Source of the DNA: Microbacterium croceum
GTDB taxonomy: Bacteria; Actinomycetota; Actinomycetes; Actinomycetales; Microbacteriaceae
Length of the DNA: 64,000 bases
Direction of reading: 5' to 3'
NCBI RefSeq assembly: GCF_023091245.1
Contig: NZ_JAHWXN010000001.1
Coordinates: 2,418,001-2,482,000, forward strand
The translations under genes and the position numbers were made by a program. Below, piece by piece: positions 1 to 11,276 of this stretch (its first letter is position 1; the number at the start of each line of letters is the position of its first letter). A model generated the notes under the pieces. That model saw only the letters and a program-made list of their open reading frames with translations. It was not told the DNA's origin and made no database searches.

Positions 1-2021
1 CCGATCGCTTCCGTGGCGCGGTGTGGGAAGAGGTCATCATCCACCTGCCGCAGCACGTGCGGCTGGTCTCGCTGAGCGCCACGGTCTCGAATGCCGAGGA
101 GTTCGGAGACTGGCTCGACACGGTGCGGGGCGATACCGAGGTGATCGTCTCCGAGATCCGCCCCGTGCCCCTCGAGCAGCATGTGCTCGTGCGCGATGAT
201 CTGCTCCCGCTGTTCGACGACCGCGCGGGCATCGCGACCGCTCAGGTCAACCAGGAGCTGATGCGGATCAGATCCTTCACCGGATCGCAGTACGACAACA
301 ACCGACGAGCGCAGTCGTACGTCAGCGCTCGTCACGCAGGACGCCAGGCGAAGCGGCCCGAGCGCGGCGGCCGCCGCCCCGTGCGCTCCGCGAACGTGCG
401 ACGCATCGAGCGCATGGACCGGCCGGATGTCGTGCGGCTCCTCGAGCGCGCGAACCTGCTCCCCGCGATCTTCTTCATCTTCAGCCGTGTCGGCTGCGAT
501 GCCGCAGTGCAGCAAGTCCGGCGCTCCGGCATCCGGCTCACGACCACGGAGGAACGTGCGGAGATCCGCGCCCTCGTGGAGGAGCGCACGCGCACCCTGC
601 AGGAGGAGGACCTCGGCGTCCTCGGCTATTGGGACTGGCTCGACAACCTCGAACGGGGGGTTGCCGCGCACCACGCCGGGCTGCTCCCCGCTTTCAAGGA
701 GGTCGTCGAGGAACTCTTCCGGCGCAAGCTCGTCAAGGCCGTCTTCGCGACCGAGACGCTGGCGTTGGGTATCAACATGCCGGCGCGGACCGTCGTGCTC
801 GAGAAGATGGAGAAGTTCAACGGCGAGGCCCGCGTCGCGATCACCTCGGGGGAGTACACCCAGCTCACCGGCCGCGCAGGACGCCGAGGGATCGACGTGG
901 AGGGTCACGCCGTCGTGCAGTGGACCGAGGGCATGGACCCCCAAGCGGTCGCCGCGCTCGCGTCGCGACGCACCTACCCGCTGAACTCGAGCTTCCGGCC
1001 GACCTACAACATGGCCGTGAATCTGATCGACCTGTTCGGGAAGCCGCGCGCCCGACAGATTCTCGAGTCGTCCTTCGCCCAGTTCCAGGCCGACCGCTCG
1101 GTCGTGGGTCTCGCACGACAGGTCCGTGAAGCCGAGGGGTCGCTGGCGGGCTACGAGAAGTCCATGGCCTGTGACCACGGTGACTTCCCCGAGTATGCGG
1201 CGATCCGACGCGAACTCAGCGACCTCGAGAAGAAGAACCGCCAGGACACCCAGGCTCCTCGGGCCTCCCGCGAGAAGCGGATGAAGCGGATCCAGTCGCT
1301 GCGAACACGCATGCAGCGCCACCCCTGCCACCGTTGCCCCGATCGCGAGGCGCACGCACGCTGGGCGGAGCGCTACTGGAAGCTCAAGCGGCAGACCGAC
1401 CGTATCCGCCGCCAGATCGAGACGCGCACCGGCACCGTCGCCCGCGTCTTCGACCGCGTCGTGGAGGTGCTGGAGACCCTCGACTATCTCAGCGAAGAGA
1501 ACGGGAATACCGTCCTCACGGAAGACGGACGGACGATGCGCCGGATCTACGGCGATCGGGATCTCCTGGTGGCCGAATCGCTGCGACAGAACCTCTGGAA
1601 GGGCCTGGATGCGCCTTCGCTGGCGGCGATGGCATGTTGCCTGGTCTACGAGCCGCGTCGCGACGAAGCGAACTTGGGGGAGCGGGGGCTGCCGCGAGGC
1701 TCGTTCCGCGCCGCTTACGACAAGACCACCACGCTGTGGGCCGAGCTGGACGATCTGGAGAAGGACCACCATCTGCCGGGGACCGAGCCGCTGGCGGCCG
1801 GACTGGCCGGTCCCATGCACGCCTGGGCGCGCGGAGGGATGCTCGACCAGGTGCTGGTCGATGCCGACATGTCCGCAGGCGACTTCGTGAGGTGGGCGAA
1901 GCAGACGATCGATCTGCTCGACCAGCTGTCGATCGTGGCGGAGGACGGGGCCCTCGCCCGCACGGCACGCCTGGCGCTCGACGGCGTCCGCCGTGGCATC
2001 GTCGCCTATTCCTCGATGTGA
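1..2021 (+). CDS. helY: DEAD/DEAH-box RNA helicase, HelY/Ski2-like (5' end off-window)
   Basis: C-terminal two thirds of a superfamily 2 ATP-dependent helicase; the frame is open from base 3, so the start, Walker A and DEVH box lie upstream of the window. Visible are motif III (LVSLSATVSNAEEF), the helicase-C region with TETLALGINMPART, and motif VI (QLTGRAGRRGIDVEG), followed by a long charged arch-like segment and a C-terminal DSHCT-type domain. This arrangement matches mycobacterial HelY and yeast Ski2/Mtr4, which unwind structured RNA. A cysteine cluster (CHRCPDREAH) sits in the insert before the DSHCT domain. It ends 11 bp before lnt, so the two are probably cotranscribed. Family assignment is strong; the RNA substrate is unknown. 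Confidence 0.92.
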   Translation, partial: DRFRGAVWEEVIIHLPQHVRLVSLSATVSNAEEFGDWLDTVRGDTEVIVSEIRPVPLEQHVLVRDDLLPLFDDRAGIATAQVNQELMRIRSFTGSQYDNNRRAQSYVSARHAGRQAKRPERGGRRPVRSANVRRIERMDRPDVVRLLERANLLPAIFFIFSRVGCDAAVQQVRRSGIRLTTTEERAEIRALVEERTRTLQEEDLGVLGYWDWLDNLERGVAAHHAGLLPAFKEVVEELFRRKLVKAVFATETLALGINMPARTVVLEKMEKFNGEARVAITSGEYTQLTGRAGRRGIDVEGHAVVQWTEGMDPQAVAALASRRTYPLNSSFRPTYNMAVNLIDLFGKPRARQILESSFAQFQADRSVVGLARQVREAEGSLAGYEKSMACDHGDFPEYAAIRRELSDLEKKNRQDTQAPRASREKRMKRIQSLRTRMQRHPCHRCPDREAHARWAERYWKLKRQTDRIRRQIETRTGTVARVFDRVVEVLETLDYLSEENGNTVLTEDGRTMRRIYGDRDLLVAESLRQNLWKGLDAPSLAAMACCLVYEPRRDEANLGERGLPRGSFRAAYDKTTTLWAELDDLEKDHHLPGTEPLAAGLAGPMHAWARGGMLDQVLVDADMSAGDFVRWAKQTIDLLDQLSIVAEDGALARTARLALDGVRRGIVAYSSM

Positions 2022-2032
2022 GAATAGGACGG

Positions 2033-3556
2033 ATGTCCGAGTCCCGCGCGCTCCCACGCCCCCTCCTGCCGTTGTGGGCAGCCGTGATCGCTGCGGCGGT
2101 CTCCGGCCTGCTGATGTACCTCTCCTACCCGGGTGCGGCGGTGTGGATCTTCGCGTTCCCCGCGACCGCATTGCTGCTGCTCGCGCTTATCGGCCGAAGG
2201 TTCGGGGGCGCGCTCCTGGTCGGGCTCGTCTACGGCATCCTCTTCTTCGCGCTCCTGGTGTCGTGGACATCGCGCTACCTCGGCCCGGTACCGTGGGCGG
2301 CGCTCAGCGTCCTGGAGGGTGCCCTCACGGCGCTGGCGCTCGTGCCGGTCGCCCTGGCCTATCGCTGGCTGCCCCGCGCGTTCCCCGGCACCGCGGGGCG
2401 GCTCCTGCTGCTGCCGGCGGTCCTGGCGGCGCTGTGGGTCGGACGGGAGCTGTTCGTGGGCTCCTGGCCCTATGGCGGCTTCCCCTGGGCGCGTATCGGC
2501 ATGAGCCAGGCGCAGAGCCCCCTCGCGCCGGTGTCTTCGTGGCTCGGCGTCAGCGGGCTCGGGTTCCTCATGGTGCTGCTGGTGGCGATCATGATCGAGG
2601 CGGTACGGCTGCGCCTCTGGCGGCGCCCTGTTGCGCTGCTCGTCCCCGCCGGGCTCATCGCGATCCTGGTCCTGACTCCCGGGTTCCCTACCGCCGTCTC
2701 CGGTTCGATGCGGATCGCGGCCGTGCAGGGCAATGGTCCCACCGGATACTTCGATGAACGGCCTCCCTTCTCGGTCATCGACGCGCAGACGGATGCGACC
2801 GCCCCCCTCTACGGAGAGGACGTCGATCTGCTCGTATGGCCGGAAGGCTCGCTCGACACCGATCCGTTCCAGAACGAGGCGCTGGCCAGACGGATGACGC
2901 TGATCAGCACGCGTATCGGAGCGCCTCTGCTGGCGAACGCAGCCACCGGTCGAGGCGGTCGCTACTACAACACCTCGATGCTGTGGACGGATGCCGGAGG
3001 AGCGACGCAGCTGCACGACAAGCGGCACCCGGTGCCGTTCGGCGAGTACGTGCCGGATCGCCCCTTCTTCTACGCGCTCGCCCCTGATCTGATCGGCCTC
3101 ATCCAACGTGAGTACACGCCCGGCGAGAATCCGCCCGTCATCGACATCGACGGCGTCGGGGTCGGGCTCGCCATCTGCTTCGACGTGATCTACGACGACG
3201 TCATCACCGAGAGCATGAACGCGGGCGCTCAGGTGCTCGTGTTCCAGACGAACAACGCCGACTTCCGCGGCACCGACGAGAACCTGCAGCAGCTCGCCTT
3301 CGCCCGCATGCGGGCGATCGAGACGGGGCGCAGCGTCGTCAACATCTCGACGGTCGGCACGAGCCAGATCATCCGCCCTGACGGCAGCACCGTCACCAGT
3401 CTGGACGCAGACGAGGCCGGCGCGATGCTCGAGAATGTCGAGCTCCGCACCGGCCTCACAGCTGGTGTCGTGCTGGGCCCCTGGGTGCAGCAGTTGCTGC
3501 TCTGGGGCGGGCTGGGCGCTCTCCTCATCGGTTGGTGGCGCGCCCGGACGCGTTAA
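2033..3556 (+). CDS. lnt: Apolipoprotein N-acyltransferase
   Basis: 507-aa integral membrane enzyme that adds the third acyl chain to the N-terminal cysteine of lipoproteins. The first half holds several hydrophobic segments (for example AVIAAAVSGLLMYLSYPGAA). The second half is a nitrilase-type domain carrying the expected Glu (LVWPEGS), Lys (DKRHPVPFGEYVPDRPFF) and Cys (AICFDVIYDD) triad. The ATG at 2033 follows a weak GGACGG Shine-Dalgarno sequence and lies 11 bp after helY. The much longer upstream reading frame is only overlap with helY. The 3' end overlaps the convergent rbpA gene by 4 bp. The lgt gene at 58.7 kb performs the first step of the same pathway. Confidence 0.93.
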   Translation: MSESRALPRPLLPLWAAVIAAAVSGLLMYLSYPGAAVWIFAFPATALLLLALIGRRFGGALLVGLVYGILFFALLVSWTSRYLGPVPWAALSVLEGALTALALVPVALAYRWLPRAFPGTAGRLLLLPAVLAALWVGRELFVGSWPYGGFPWARIGMSQAQSPLAPVSSWLGVSGLGFLMVLLVAIMIEAVRLRLWRRPVALLVPAGLIAILVLTPGFPTAVSGSMRIAAVQGNGPTGYFDERPPFSVIDAQTDATAPLYGEDVDLLVWPEGSLDTDPFQNEALARRMTLISTRIGAPLLANAATGRGGRYYNTSMLWTDAGGATQLHDKRHPVPFGEYVPDRPFFYALAPDLIGLIQREYTPGENPPVIDIDGVGVGLAICFDVIYDDVITESMNAGAQVLVFQTNNADFRGTDENLQQLAFARMRAIETGRSVVNISTVGTSQIIRPDGSTVTSLDADEAGAMLENVELRTGLTAGVVLGPWVQQLLLWGGLGALLIGWWRARTR

Positions 3557-3936
3557 GCGCCGATCTTCTCCCTGGTCGGATCCTCGCCGGCACCGCGGCG
3601 GGCGCGGATGAACGCGAGGCGTTCCTCCAGGAGCTCTTCGAGCTCGGCACGGGTGCGACGCTCCAGGAGCATGTCCCAGTGCGTGCGCGCGGCCTTCTCG
3701 TCCGTGACTTCGAGGGTCACGGCCTGGCCGTCGATGTTCAGGCGGGCGTCGGCTCCGCAAGACCGGCACTCCCAGGTCTGGGGCGGCTCTGCATCTGCCG
3801 AGAACATCAGGTTCGTTACGTGACCGCATGTGTCACAGGTGTAGGTGGTCTCGCGGCGCTCCATGAAAACGACGCCCTCTTCGCTCTGTAGGCTCTGGGC
3901 GCCGAGTCGGATGCCGCGCAGGCTGCGATCTGCCAT
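3553..3936 (-). CDS. rbpA: RNA polymerase-binding protein RbpA
   Basis: 127-aa actinobacterial transcription factor that binds RNA polymerase and principal sigma factors and stabilises the open complex. The sequence shows the conserved N-terminal MADRSLRG segment, the central zinc-ribbon-like core with CDTCGH and CRSCGA cysteine pairs (about residues 34-62), and the C-terminal basic and acidic sigma-interacting segment (KAARTHWDMLLERRT). Length is typical of the family. An AGAGGA Shine-Dalgarno sequence precedes the ATG. It is convergent with lnt (4-bp overlap). It is relevant to this window because RbpA-dependent promoters are often of the extended -10 or leaderless kind seen here. Confidence 0.96.
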   Translation of the reverse strand: MADRSLRGIRLGAQSLQSEEGVVFMERRETTYTCDTCGHVTNLMFSADAEPPQTWECRSCGADARLNIDGQAVTLEVTDEKAARTHWDMLLERRTRAELEELLEERLAFIRARRGAGEDPTREKIGA

Positions 3937-3961
3937 TTTGTGGTCCTCTCGTCGCTGTCAG

Positions 3962-3967
3962 GTATAA
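3962..3967 (-). promoter_or_regulatory. Putative -10 element of the rbpA promoter
   Basis: On the minus strand a TATACC hexamer (with T directly upstream) lies 25 bp before the rbpA start codon, leaving a short leader with an AGAGGA Shine-Dalgarno sequence. I see no convincing -35 box. Confidence 0.45.
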
Positions 3968-4041
3968 CGCTCCAGCCTGTGCGCTTCATCCACGTCGGCG
4001 GAATCCCGGCGGGATTCACAGCGGAATCCCAGCGCGGCGGG

Positions 4042-4836
4042 TTATGAGCGGCGTGGCGGGTCGTGGCGGGGGAGCGTGCTGATCGCGACGTCGGCACGGT
4101 CGGAGACGATCCCGTCGACTCCCGCCGCGATCAGTCGCTGCATCGTGGCGGGGTCGTTGACCGTCCAGATGTGCACTTCGACATCAAGTCGATGCGCGGC
4201 GCGTAGGAACGCGGGTGTCAGCACGCGGAGCACGCCCTGCTTCTCCGGGATCTGGAGCGCATCGACGTCACGCAGCGCTCTGGCGGGGGAGACGCGCGCA
4301 GCGGACATCCCGCGCACCGTCGCGATCGTCCTGCTGCCCGCGGATGTCGCCGGGCGCAGAGAGGCACCGGCCCGCAGCACAGATGCGATCGTGGCCGTGC
4401 GTCGCATGTCGGAGAAGCTGGTGACCAGCACCCGATGCGCCTGGTCCGCGAGGATGGGGCCGAGGGGAGCGACTGCTTCCTCGGTCTTCACGTCGATGTT
4501 GAAGCGCACCTCCGGGAACAGCTGCAGTGCCTCTGCGACCGTGAGCAGCCCGCCATGGTCGGCGAACAGCTTCTGAAGCTCTCGCGTGCGAATCTCGCGG
4601 ATGGCACGGGTGTCACCCGTCAGCCGTTCGAGCGTCGCATCGTGAAAGAGCACCACGTCGCCGTCGGCGCTGACCTGACAGTCGGTCTCGATGAAGTCAG
4701 CCCCCGCGGCGTGCGCGGCGGCGAACGCGGCGGCGGAGTTCTCCCAGACGCCGGAGTCCTCGCCCGCCGCAGTCACAAGACCGCGGTGAGCGAGGACTCG
4801 GGGATACCGTGCCTTCTCGAAGTACGGGTGCGTCAC
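4042..4836 (-). CDS. Glycerophosphodiester phosphodiesterase family protein
   Basis: 264-aa TIM-barrel protein of the GDPD family, which hydrolyses glycerophosphodiesters to glycerol-3-phosphate and an alcohol. Key residues are visible: the N-terminal HRG (LAHRGL, residues 17-19), ENS for substrate binding, ETDCQVSADGDVVLFHDATLERLT with the metal-binding E/D and the second catalytic His, and FNIDVKTE. There is no signal peptide, so it is likely cytosolic. The GTG start overlaps the stop of the upstream SPFH gene (GTGA), which places it as the last gene of the nfeD-SPFH-GDPD operon. The substrate is not determined from sequence. Confidence 0.9.
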   Translation of the reverse strand: MTHPYFEKARYPRVLAHRGLVTAAGEDSGVWENSAAAFAAAHAAGADFIETDCQVSADGDVVLFHDATLERLTGDTRAIREIRTRELQKLFADHGGLLTVAEALQLFPEVRFNIDVKTEEAVAPLGPILADQAHRVLVTSFSDMRRTATIASVLRAGASLRPATSAGSRTIATVRGMSAARVSPARALRDVDALQIPEKQGVLRVLTPAFLRAAHRLDVEVHIWTVNDPATMQRLIAAGVDGIVSDRADVAISTLPRHDPPRRS

Positions 4837-5762
4837 ACGCCGGGAGAGGTGTTCGTCGGACCCTGTCCGGGCTTCGGGGTGAATGCGCTCCCGATACCCT
4901 TCAGCGCCTCGGTCAGCTCGCTCGGGATGATCCAGAGCTTGTTGGATTGGCCTTCGCTGATCTTCGGCAGCATCTGCAGGTACTGGTAGGCGAGGAGTTT
5001 GTCGTCCGGCGCGCCCTGGTGGATCGCGCTGAAGACGTTCTGGATGGCCTCGGCTTCACCCTGGGCACGCAGCACCGCGGCCTGCTTGTCTCCCTCTGCG
5101 CGAAGGATCTCGGCCTGGCGGGAACCCTCGGCCTCGAGGATCGCGGACTGCTTCGTCCCCTCGGCGGTCAAGATCGCCGCTCGCCGGTCACGCTCGGCGC
5201 GCATCTGCTTCTCCATCGAATCCTGGATGGAGATGGGCGGGTCGATCGCCTTCAGTTCGACGCGACCCACACGGATGCCCCACTTGCCGGTCGCCTCATC
5301 CAGCACGACACGGAGCTGTCCGTTGATGTTGTCGCGGCTCGTGAGCGCTTCTTCGAGGTTGAGGCCACCGACCACGTTACGCAGCGTGGTCGTGGTCAGC
5401 TGCTCGACCGCACCCAGGTAGTTGGCGATCTCGTAGGTGGCGGCGCGCGCGTCGGTCACCTGGAAGTAGACGACCGTGTCGATCGAGACCACGAGGTTGT
5501 CCTCGGTGATCACCGGCTGCGGCGGGAACGACACGACCTGCTCGCGCATGTCGATCAGGGGGCGGAGACGGTCGATGAAGGGGACCAGGATGTTCAGTCC
5601 GGGCATGAGAGTCTTGTGATAGCGGCCCAGGCGCTCCACCACACCGGCCGTGGCCTGCGGAATGATGCGGATGGCGCGGGCCAGGGTGACCACCACGAAG
5701 ATGAGCACCGCGATCGCGAGGATCCAGCCGATGGCGGTGGGAATGAACGAAGAGTCGTTCAC
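4833..5762 (-). CDS. SPFH/band 7 (stomatin/prohibitin-like) membrane protein
   Basis: 309 aa. One N-terminal membrane span (about residues 10-28) is followed by the SPFH domain with the typical VVERLGRYHKTLMPGLN start, then a long alpha-helical, coiled-coil-prone stretch rich in AEG repeats (LTAEGTKQSAILEAEGSRQAEI, shortened here as successive xxAEGxxQ units) and a C-terminal tail. Such proteins form large oligomeric membrane assemblies. The GTG start has an AGGAG Shine-Dalgarno sequence. It lies 9 bp downstream of an NfeD gene, the standard SPFH partner, which supports joint membrane-microdomain function. Confidence 0.92.
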   Translation of the reverse strand: MNDSSFIPTAIGWILAIAVLIFVVVTLARAIRIIPQATAGVVERLGRYHKTLMPGLNILVPFIDRLRPLIDMREQVVSFPPQPVITEDNLVVSIDTVVYFQVTDARAATYEIANYLGAVEQLTTTTLRNVVGGLNLEEALTSRDNINGQLRVVLDEATGKWGIRVGRVELKAIDPPISIQDSMEKQMRAERDRRAAILTAEGTKQSAILEAEGSRQAEILRAEGDKQAAVLRAQGEAEAIQNVFSAIHQGAPDDKLLAYQYLQMLPKISEGQSNKLWIIPSELTEALKGIGSAFTPKPGQGPTNTSPGV

Positions 5763-5771
5763 GGAGTTCTC

Positions 5772-6245
5772 CTAGTCGTTGACGGGGCGGACGACGGCTG
5801 TTGCGCCGTTGATGGCGGTGATGGCGATGGGGGACCCCTGCGGGATCGGCACGGAGGTGACAGTGCGAGCGGTCCAGGTGTCGCCGTTGCTCAGCTTCAC
5901 CTGGCCGGAGATCTGGGTGATGTCGTGCAGGGCGATGCCGCGTAGGTCGATCAGCGCGTCGACGTTGGACTTCGTCGGGTCTTCACCGCGGCGGAGCCGC
6001 TTGAGCAACGGCGGACGCAAGAAGAGGATGAAGATCGCAGCGGCAGCGGCAGCGATGATCACCTGGGCCCAGACGGGGATCCCGACCAGGTCGGTCACCA
6101 GGCCGAGAGCGCTGCCGAAGCTCAGCATCAGGAAGGTGAAATCCAGCGTCAGCATCTCGATCACGAGGAAGACGGCGATCAGGATCAGCCAGCCGATCCA
6201 TGCCCATTCGTCGATGAACTGCACGAATGTTGCGAAGTTGTCCAT
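5772..6245 (-). CDS. NfeD family membrane protein
   Basis: 157 aa with two to three hydrophobic segments in the first 80 residues (WIGWLILIAVFLVIEMLTLD and an alanine-rich segment AQVIIAAAAAAIFILFL) followed by a C-terminal OB-fold domain (KSNVDALIDLRGIALHDITQ onwards). This is the short NfeD form without the ClpP-like protease domain. It is the first gene of the operon with SPFH and GDPD genes. The ATG follows an AGGAGG Shine-Dalgarno sequence. NfeD proteins pair with stomatin-like proteins in membrane quality control; the exact role here is inferred from that pairing. Confidence 0.88.
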   Translation of the reverse strand: MDNFATFVQFIDEWAWIGWLILIAVFLVIEMLTLDFTFLMLSFGSALGLVTDLVGIPVWAQVIIAAAAAAIFILFLRPPLLKRLRRGEDPTKSNVDALIDLRGIALHDITQISGQVKLSNGDTWTARTVTSVPIPQGSPIAITAINGATAVVRPVND

Positions 6246-6367
6246 GCGGCCTCCTTTGCGGTCAACCTATCATGTGCGCTCCGCCCCGCCCCGGGCCGCG
6301 GAGGCCACGCTTGATAGTGTGGGAACGCCGCGTGATCGCGGCGTTTCACGCATCAAGAGGAGTCACT

Positions 6368-7132
6368 GTGTCCGACGTTCTTCCCGCAGGTTCTCTCGAC
6401 GGCAAGGTCGCACTTGTCACCGGTTCGTCGCGGGGGATCGGCGCCGACACGGTGCGCTACCTCGCCGAAGCCGGAGCGGATGTGGTCATCAACTTCCGCA
6501 ACAAGGCGCCCCGAGCGGAGAAGCTCGCCGGCCAGCTCCGCGAACTCGGTCGTCGCGCACTCGTTGTGGGCGCGGACCTGACCGATCCGGCCTCGGTGGA
6601 ACAGATGTTCGACGCCATCCGCGCCGAGTACGGGCGCCTGGACGTGCTCGTCCTGAACGCATCCGGCGGCATGGAGTCCGGCATGGCGGAGGACTACGCC
6701 CTCACGCTGAACCGTGACGCACAGCTCAACGTCTTGAACGCTGCGACGCCGCTGCTCGGAGAGGGGGCGCGCGTGGTGTTCGTCACCAGCCACCAGGCGC
6801 ACTTCATCCGCACCACTCCGACCATGCCCGAGTACGAGCCCGTTGCGTTGTCCAAGCGCGCCGGCGAGGATGCGCTTCGCGAACTGATCCCCGCTCTGTC
6901 CGAGAAGGGCATCGGCTTCACCGTCGTGTCCGGCGACATGATCGAGGGCACCATCACCGCCACCCTGCTGGAGCGCGCGAACCCCGGTGCGATCGCCGAG
7001 CGTCGCGAATCCGCAGGCAAGCTCTACAACGTGTCGGAGTTCGCTGCTGAGGTCGCTCAGGCCGCCGTCGATCCGGTTCCCGCCGACAACACGCGCCTGG
7101 TCGGCGACGTCAGCGCGTTCGCTGCCGAGTAG
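6368..7132 (+). CDS. SDR family oxidoreductase
   Basis: 254-aa short-chain dehydrogenase/reductase. The N-terminal cofactor motif is TGSSRGIG (TGxxxGIG), followed by the acidic DLTD loop and the NASGG strand (variant of NNAG). The expected catalytic YxxxK is altered: the region reads YEPVALSKRAGEDAL, so the Tyr and Lys spacing is wider than normal. The GTG start at 6368 has a strong AGAGGAG Shine-Dalgarno sequence 7 bp upstream; an upstream extension in the same frame has none. A TAGTGT -10-like hexamer lies in the divergent gap to nfeD. A strong hairpin follows. The substrate is unknown. Confidence 0.85.
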   Translation: MSDVLPAGSLDGKVALVTGSSRGIGADTVRYLAEAGADVVINFRNKAPRAEKLAGQLRELGRRALVVGADLTDPASVEQMFDAIRAEYGRLDVLVLNASGGMESGMAEDYALTLNRDAQLNVLNAATPLLGEGARVVFVTSHQAHFIRTTPTMPEYEPVALSKRAGEDALRELIPALSEKGIGFTVVSGDMIEGTITATLLERANPGAIAERRESAGKLYNVSEFAAEVAQAAVDPVPADNTRLVGDVSAFAAE

Positions 7133-7145
7133 GGATCGACACGAT

Positions 7146-7185
7146 GAGTCGGCCCCGTCCTGCTGCTGCAGGGCGGGGCCGACTC
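7146..7185. terminator. Intrinsic terminator-like hairpin
   Basis: A near-perfect stem of about 17 bp (GTCGGCCCCG paired with CGGGGCCGAC at its core, one G-U) with a 4-base loop sits between the convergent SDR and hdeD genes. There is no T-tract, so it would act as a Rho-independent hairpin of the GC-rich actinobacterial type, possibly in both directions. Confidence 0.75.
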
Positions 7186-7202
7186 CATCATGCGGGGGAG
7201 TG

Positions 7203-7799
7203 TCAGCTGGCGGCGCCGTCCTGGACGGACGCGACGAAGCCCTTCGTCTCCTTGCCGATCGTGATCGCACGCACGATCTGCACGATGCCGAGCGCGATGA
7301 GCGAGATGCCCAGGAACAGCCAGAAGGCCAGACCTGCGATCAGCGGCGAGAACAGCACGATGATTCCAGCGATGATGCTCAGGATCGCGTACAGCAGCGT
7401 CCAGACACGCGACCCATCCTGGCCGAGGAGCGTCAGTGCGACGACACCATCGACGATCCAGCTGATGCCGATGAAGATCACGACGACGAGCGCCAGCGTG
7501 GCGGCAGCGACACCGAGGTTCGCGAAGGCGATCACACCGGCGACGATGTACAGCAGGCCCAGCACGATGTGTCCGACGCGCGCCCACCCGCCCTTGGCCT
7601 TCGAGAAGATGCCGAGACCGATGTACACGACACCGGCGACGACGAGATAGGACGCGAAGATCGCGGTCACGATCACGGCGGACTTGATCGGCCACACGAG
7701 GAGGACGATTCCGGCGATCAGTGCGATGACACCGGAGACGGCGAGAGTGATGCGGATGGACGTGAACAGCGACTTCGCTTCATTGACTGCTTGGGACAT
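7203..7799 (-). CDS. HdeD family (DUF308) membrane protein
   Basis: 198 aa with about six hydrophobic segments arranged as repeated pairs (ITLAVSGVIALIAGIVLLVW, VIVTAIFASYLVVAGVVYIG, further segments to residue 185), the DUF308/HdeD pattern known from the Escherichia coli acid-resistance membrane protein. The start was set at the ATG at 7799, which follows a GAAAGGGG Shine-Dalgarno sequence; a longer frame upstream has no such signal and would add a non-hydrophobic extension. Divergent from an AraC-type regulator. A role in acid or envelope stress is inferred from the family name only. Confidence 0.85.
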   Translation of the reverse strand: MSQAVNEAKSLFTSIRITLAVSGVIALIAGIVLLVWPIKSAVIVTAIFASYLVVAGVVYIGLGIFSKAKGGWARVGHIVLGLLYIVAGVIAFANLGVAAATLALVVVIFIGISWIVDGVVALTLLGQDGSRVWTLLYAILSIIAGIIVLFSPLIAGLAFWLFLGISLIALGIVQIVRAITIGKETKGFVASVQDGAAS

Positions 7800-7935
7800 G
7801 GGGACCCCTTTCTGAGAAGATCCTGTGAGGGATGCACTCAGAGTAGCGCTCGGGCCAAGACCGATGGGGGAGGAGTGGCGCAGCGCGTCGCCGGAGGTCA
7901 TGGAGCGAGACGCGCCGTCATGGCAGGATCATCTC

Positions 7936-8376
7936 GTGACACCGGACGACGACGCTCATCTGCGCGAGCTCGCAGTGATGAGAAGAGTGCGGGACCGCAT
8001 CGACAGGGAGTACGCGAAACCTCTCGATGTGCAGGCTCTCGCCACGGGCGTGCACATGTCAGCCGGGCATCTGAGCCGCAGGTTCCGCGATACGTACGGC
8101 GAGTCGCCTTACTCGTATCTGATGACCCGGCGCATCGAGCGGGCGATGGCTCTGCTGCGGCGCGGTGACCTCAGCGTCACGGAGGTGTGCTTCGAGGTGG
8201 GCTGCTCATCGCTCGGCACATTCAGCACGCGATTCACGGAACTCGTCGGTGTCCCACCCAGCGTGTACCGTGAACGAGCCGCGAACGTGGAGGGGATCCC
8301 CGTGTTCCAGGCGAAGCACGTCACCAGGCCGATCAGGAAACGAGAAGCGCCGCGCACCGACGCGCACCTAACGTGA
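7936..8376 (+). CDS. AraC family transcriptional regulator (single HTH domain)
   Basis: 146 aa, essentially a stand-alone AraC/XylS DNA-binding domain: two helix-turn-helices (LDVQALATGVHMSAGHLSRR and LSVTEVCFEVGCSSLGTFST) ending with the conserved FTELVGVPPSVYR. There is no N-terminal ligand domain. I prefer the GTG at 7936, which leaves space for a divergent promoter with hdeD; in-frame starts further upstream are possible. It overlaps the following VOC gene by 4 bp (GTGA), and such AraC-glyoxalase pairs commonly form a unit in which the regulator controls its neighbour. Confidence 0.85.
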   Translation: MTPDDDAHLRELAVMRRVRDRIDREYAKPLDVQALATGVHMSAGHLSRRFRDTYGESPYSYLMTRRIERAMALLRRGDLSVTEVCFEVGCSSLGTFSTRFTELVGVPPSVYRERAANVEGIPVFQAKHVTRPIRKREAPRTDAHLT

Positions 8377-8792
8377 GCAACATGAAGATCACCATCCACT
8401 ACGCCTTCCTCCCGCACACCGACGCGGATGCGGCTCTCGCCTTCTACAGGGACGCGCTCGGATTCGAGGTGCGCAACGACGTCGGCTACGACGGTCTCCG
8501 CTGGTTGACCGTAGGACCCGCCGGACAGCCGGAGACCGCGATCGTGCTGCATCCGCCGGCAACGGATCCGGGGATCAGCGAGGAGGAGCGACGCACGATC
8601 CTCGAGCTGATCGCCAAGGGCAGCTACGGCGCGCTCACCTTGGCGAGCGATGATGTCGACGAACTGTTCGATCATCTCGTCGCGCACGGTGCCGACGTCG
8701 TGCAGGAACCGATGGACCAGCCCTATGGTGTGCGGGACTGCGCATTCCGGGACCCCGCGGGCAACCTGCTCCGCATCAACCAGGCCGGCTGA
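8373..8792 (+). CDS. VOC (glyoxalase/bleomycin resistance) family protein
   Basis: 139 aa with two beta-alpha-beta-beta-beta units: HTDADAALAFYRDALGFEVRNDV in the first half and DDVDELFDHLVAHGADVVQEP ... DCAFRDPAGNLLRI in the second. This is the vicinal oxygen chelate fold of a small metal-dependent or ligand-binding enzyme. Translationally coupled to the preceding AraC regulator (start codon overlaps its stop); an ATG nine bases later is an alternative start. The substrate cannot be told from sequence. Confidence 0.87.
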   Translation: MSNMKITIHYAFLPHTDADAALAFYRDALGFEVRNDVGYDGLRWLTVGPAGQPETAIVLHPPATDPGISEEERRTILELIAKGSYGALTLASDDVDELFDHLVAHGADVVQEPMDQPYGVRDCAFRDPAGNLLRINQAG

Positions 8793-8821
8793 GCTTTCAG
8801 CCCTGACCCCGAAGGATGGCG

Positions 8822-11179
<2,358 letters not shown>

Positions 11180-11181
11180 GC

Positions 11182-11209
11182 GGTCGGTCGGTTGCAGACC
11201 GAACCGACC
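11182..11209 (+). terminator. Terminator-like hairpin after the UvrA-like gene
   Basis: Stem GGTCGGTCGGT / ACCGAACCGACC with one bulged base and a 5-base loop begins 3 bp after the stop codon. No T-tract. Confidence 0.6.
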
Positions 11210-11276
11210 AGCGCACGCCTGATGAAGCGAGGTGCCGATCGTACGTCGCCGACTTCCACTCTTCGAGAAGTAGCCG

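Noticed and set aside
2006..3829. 607-codon open frame antisense to lnt and rbpA
   Set aside because: Overlaps two well recognised genes and has no recognisable domain; a GC-bias shadow.
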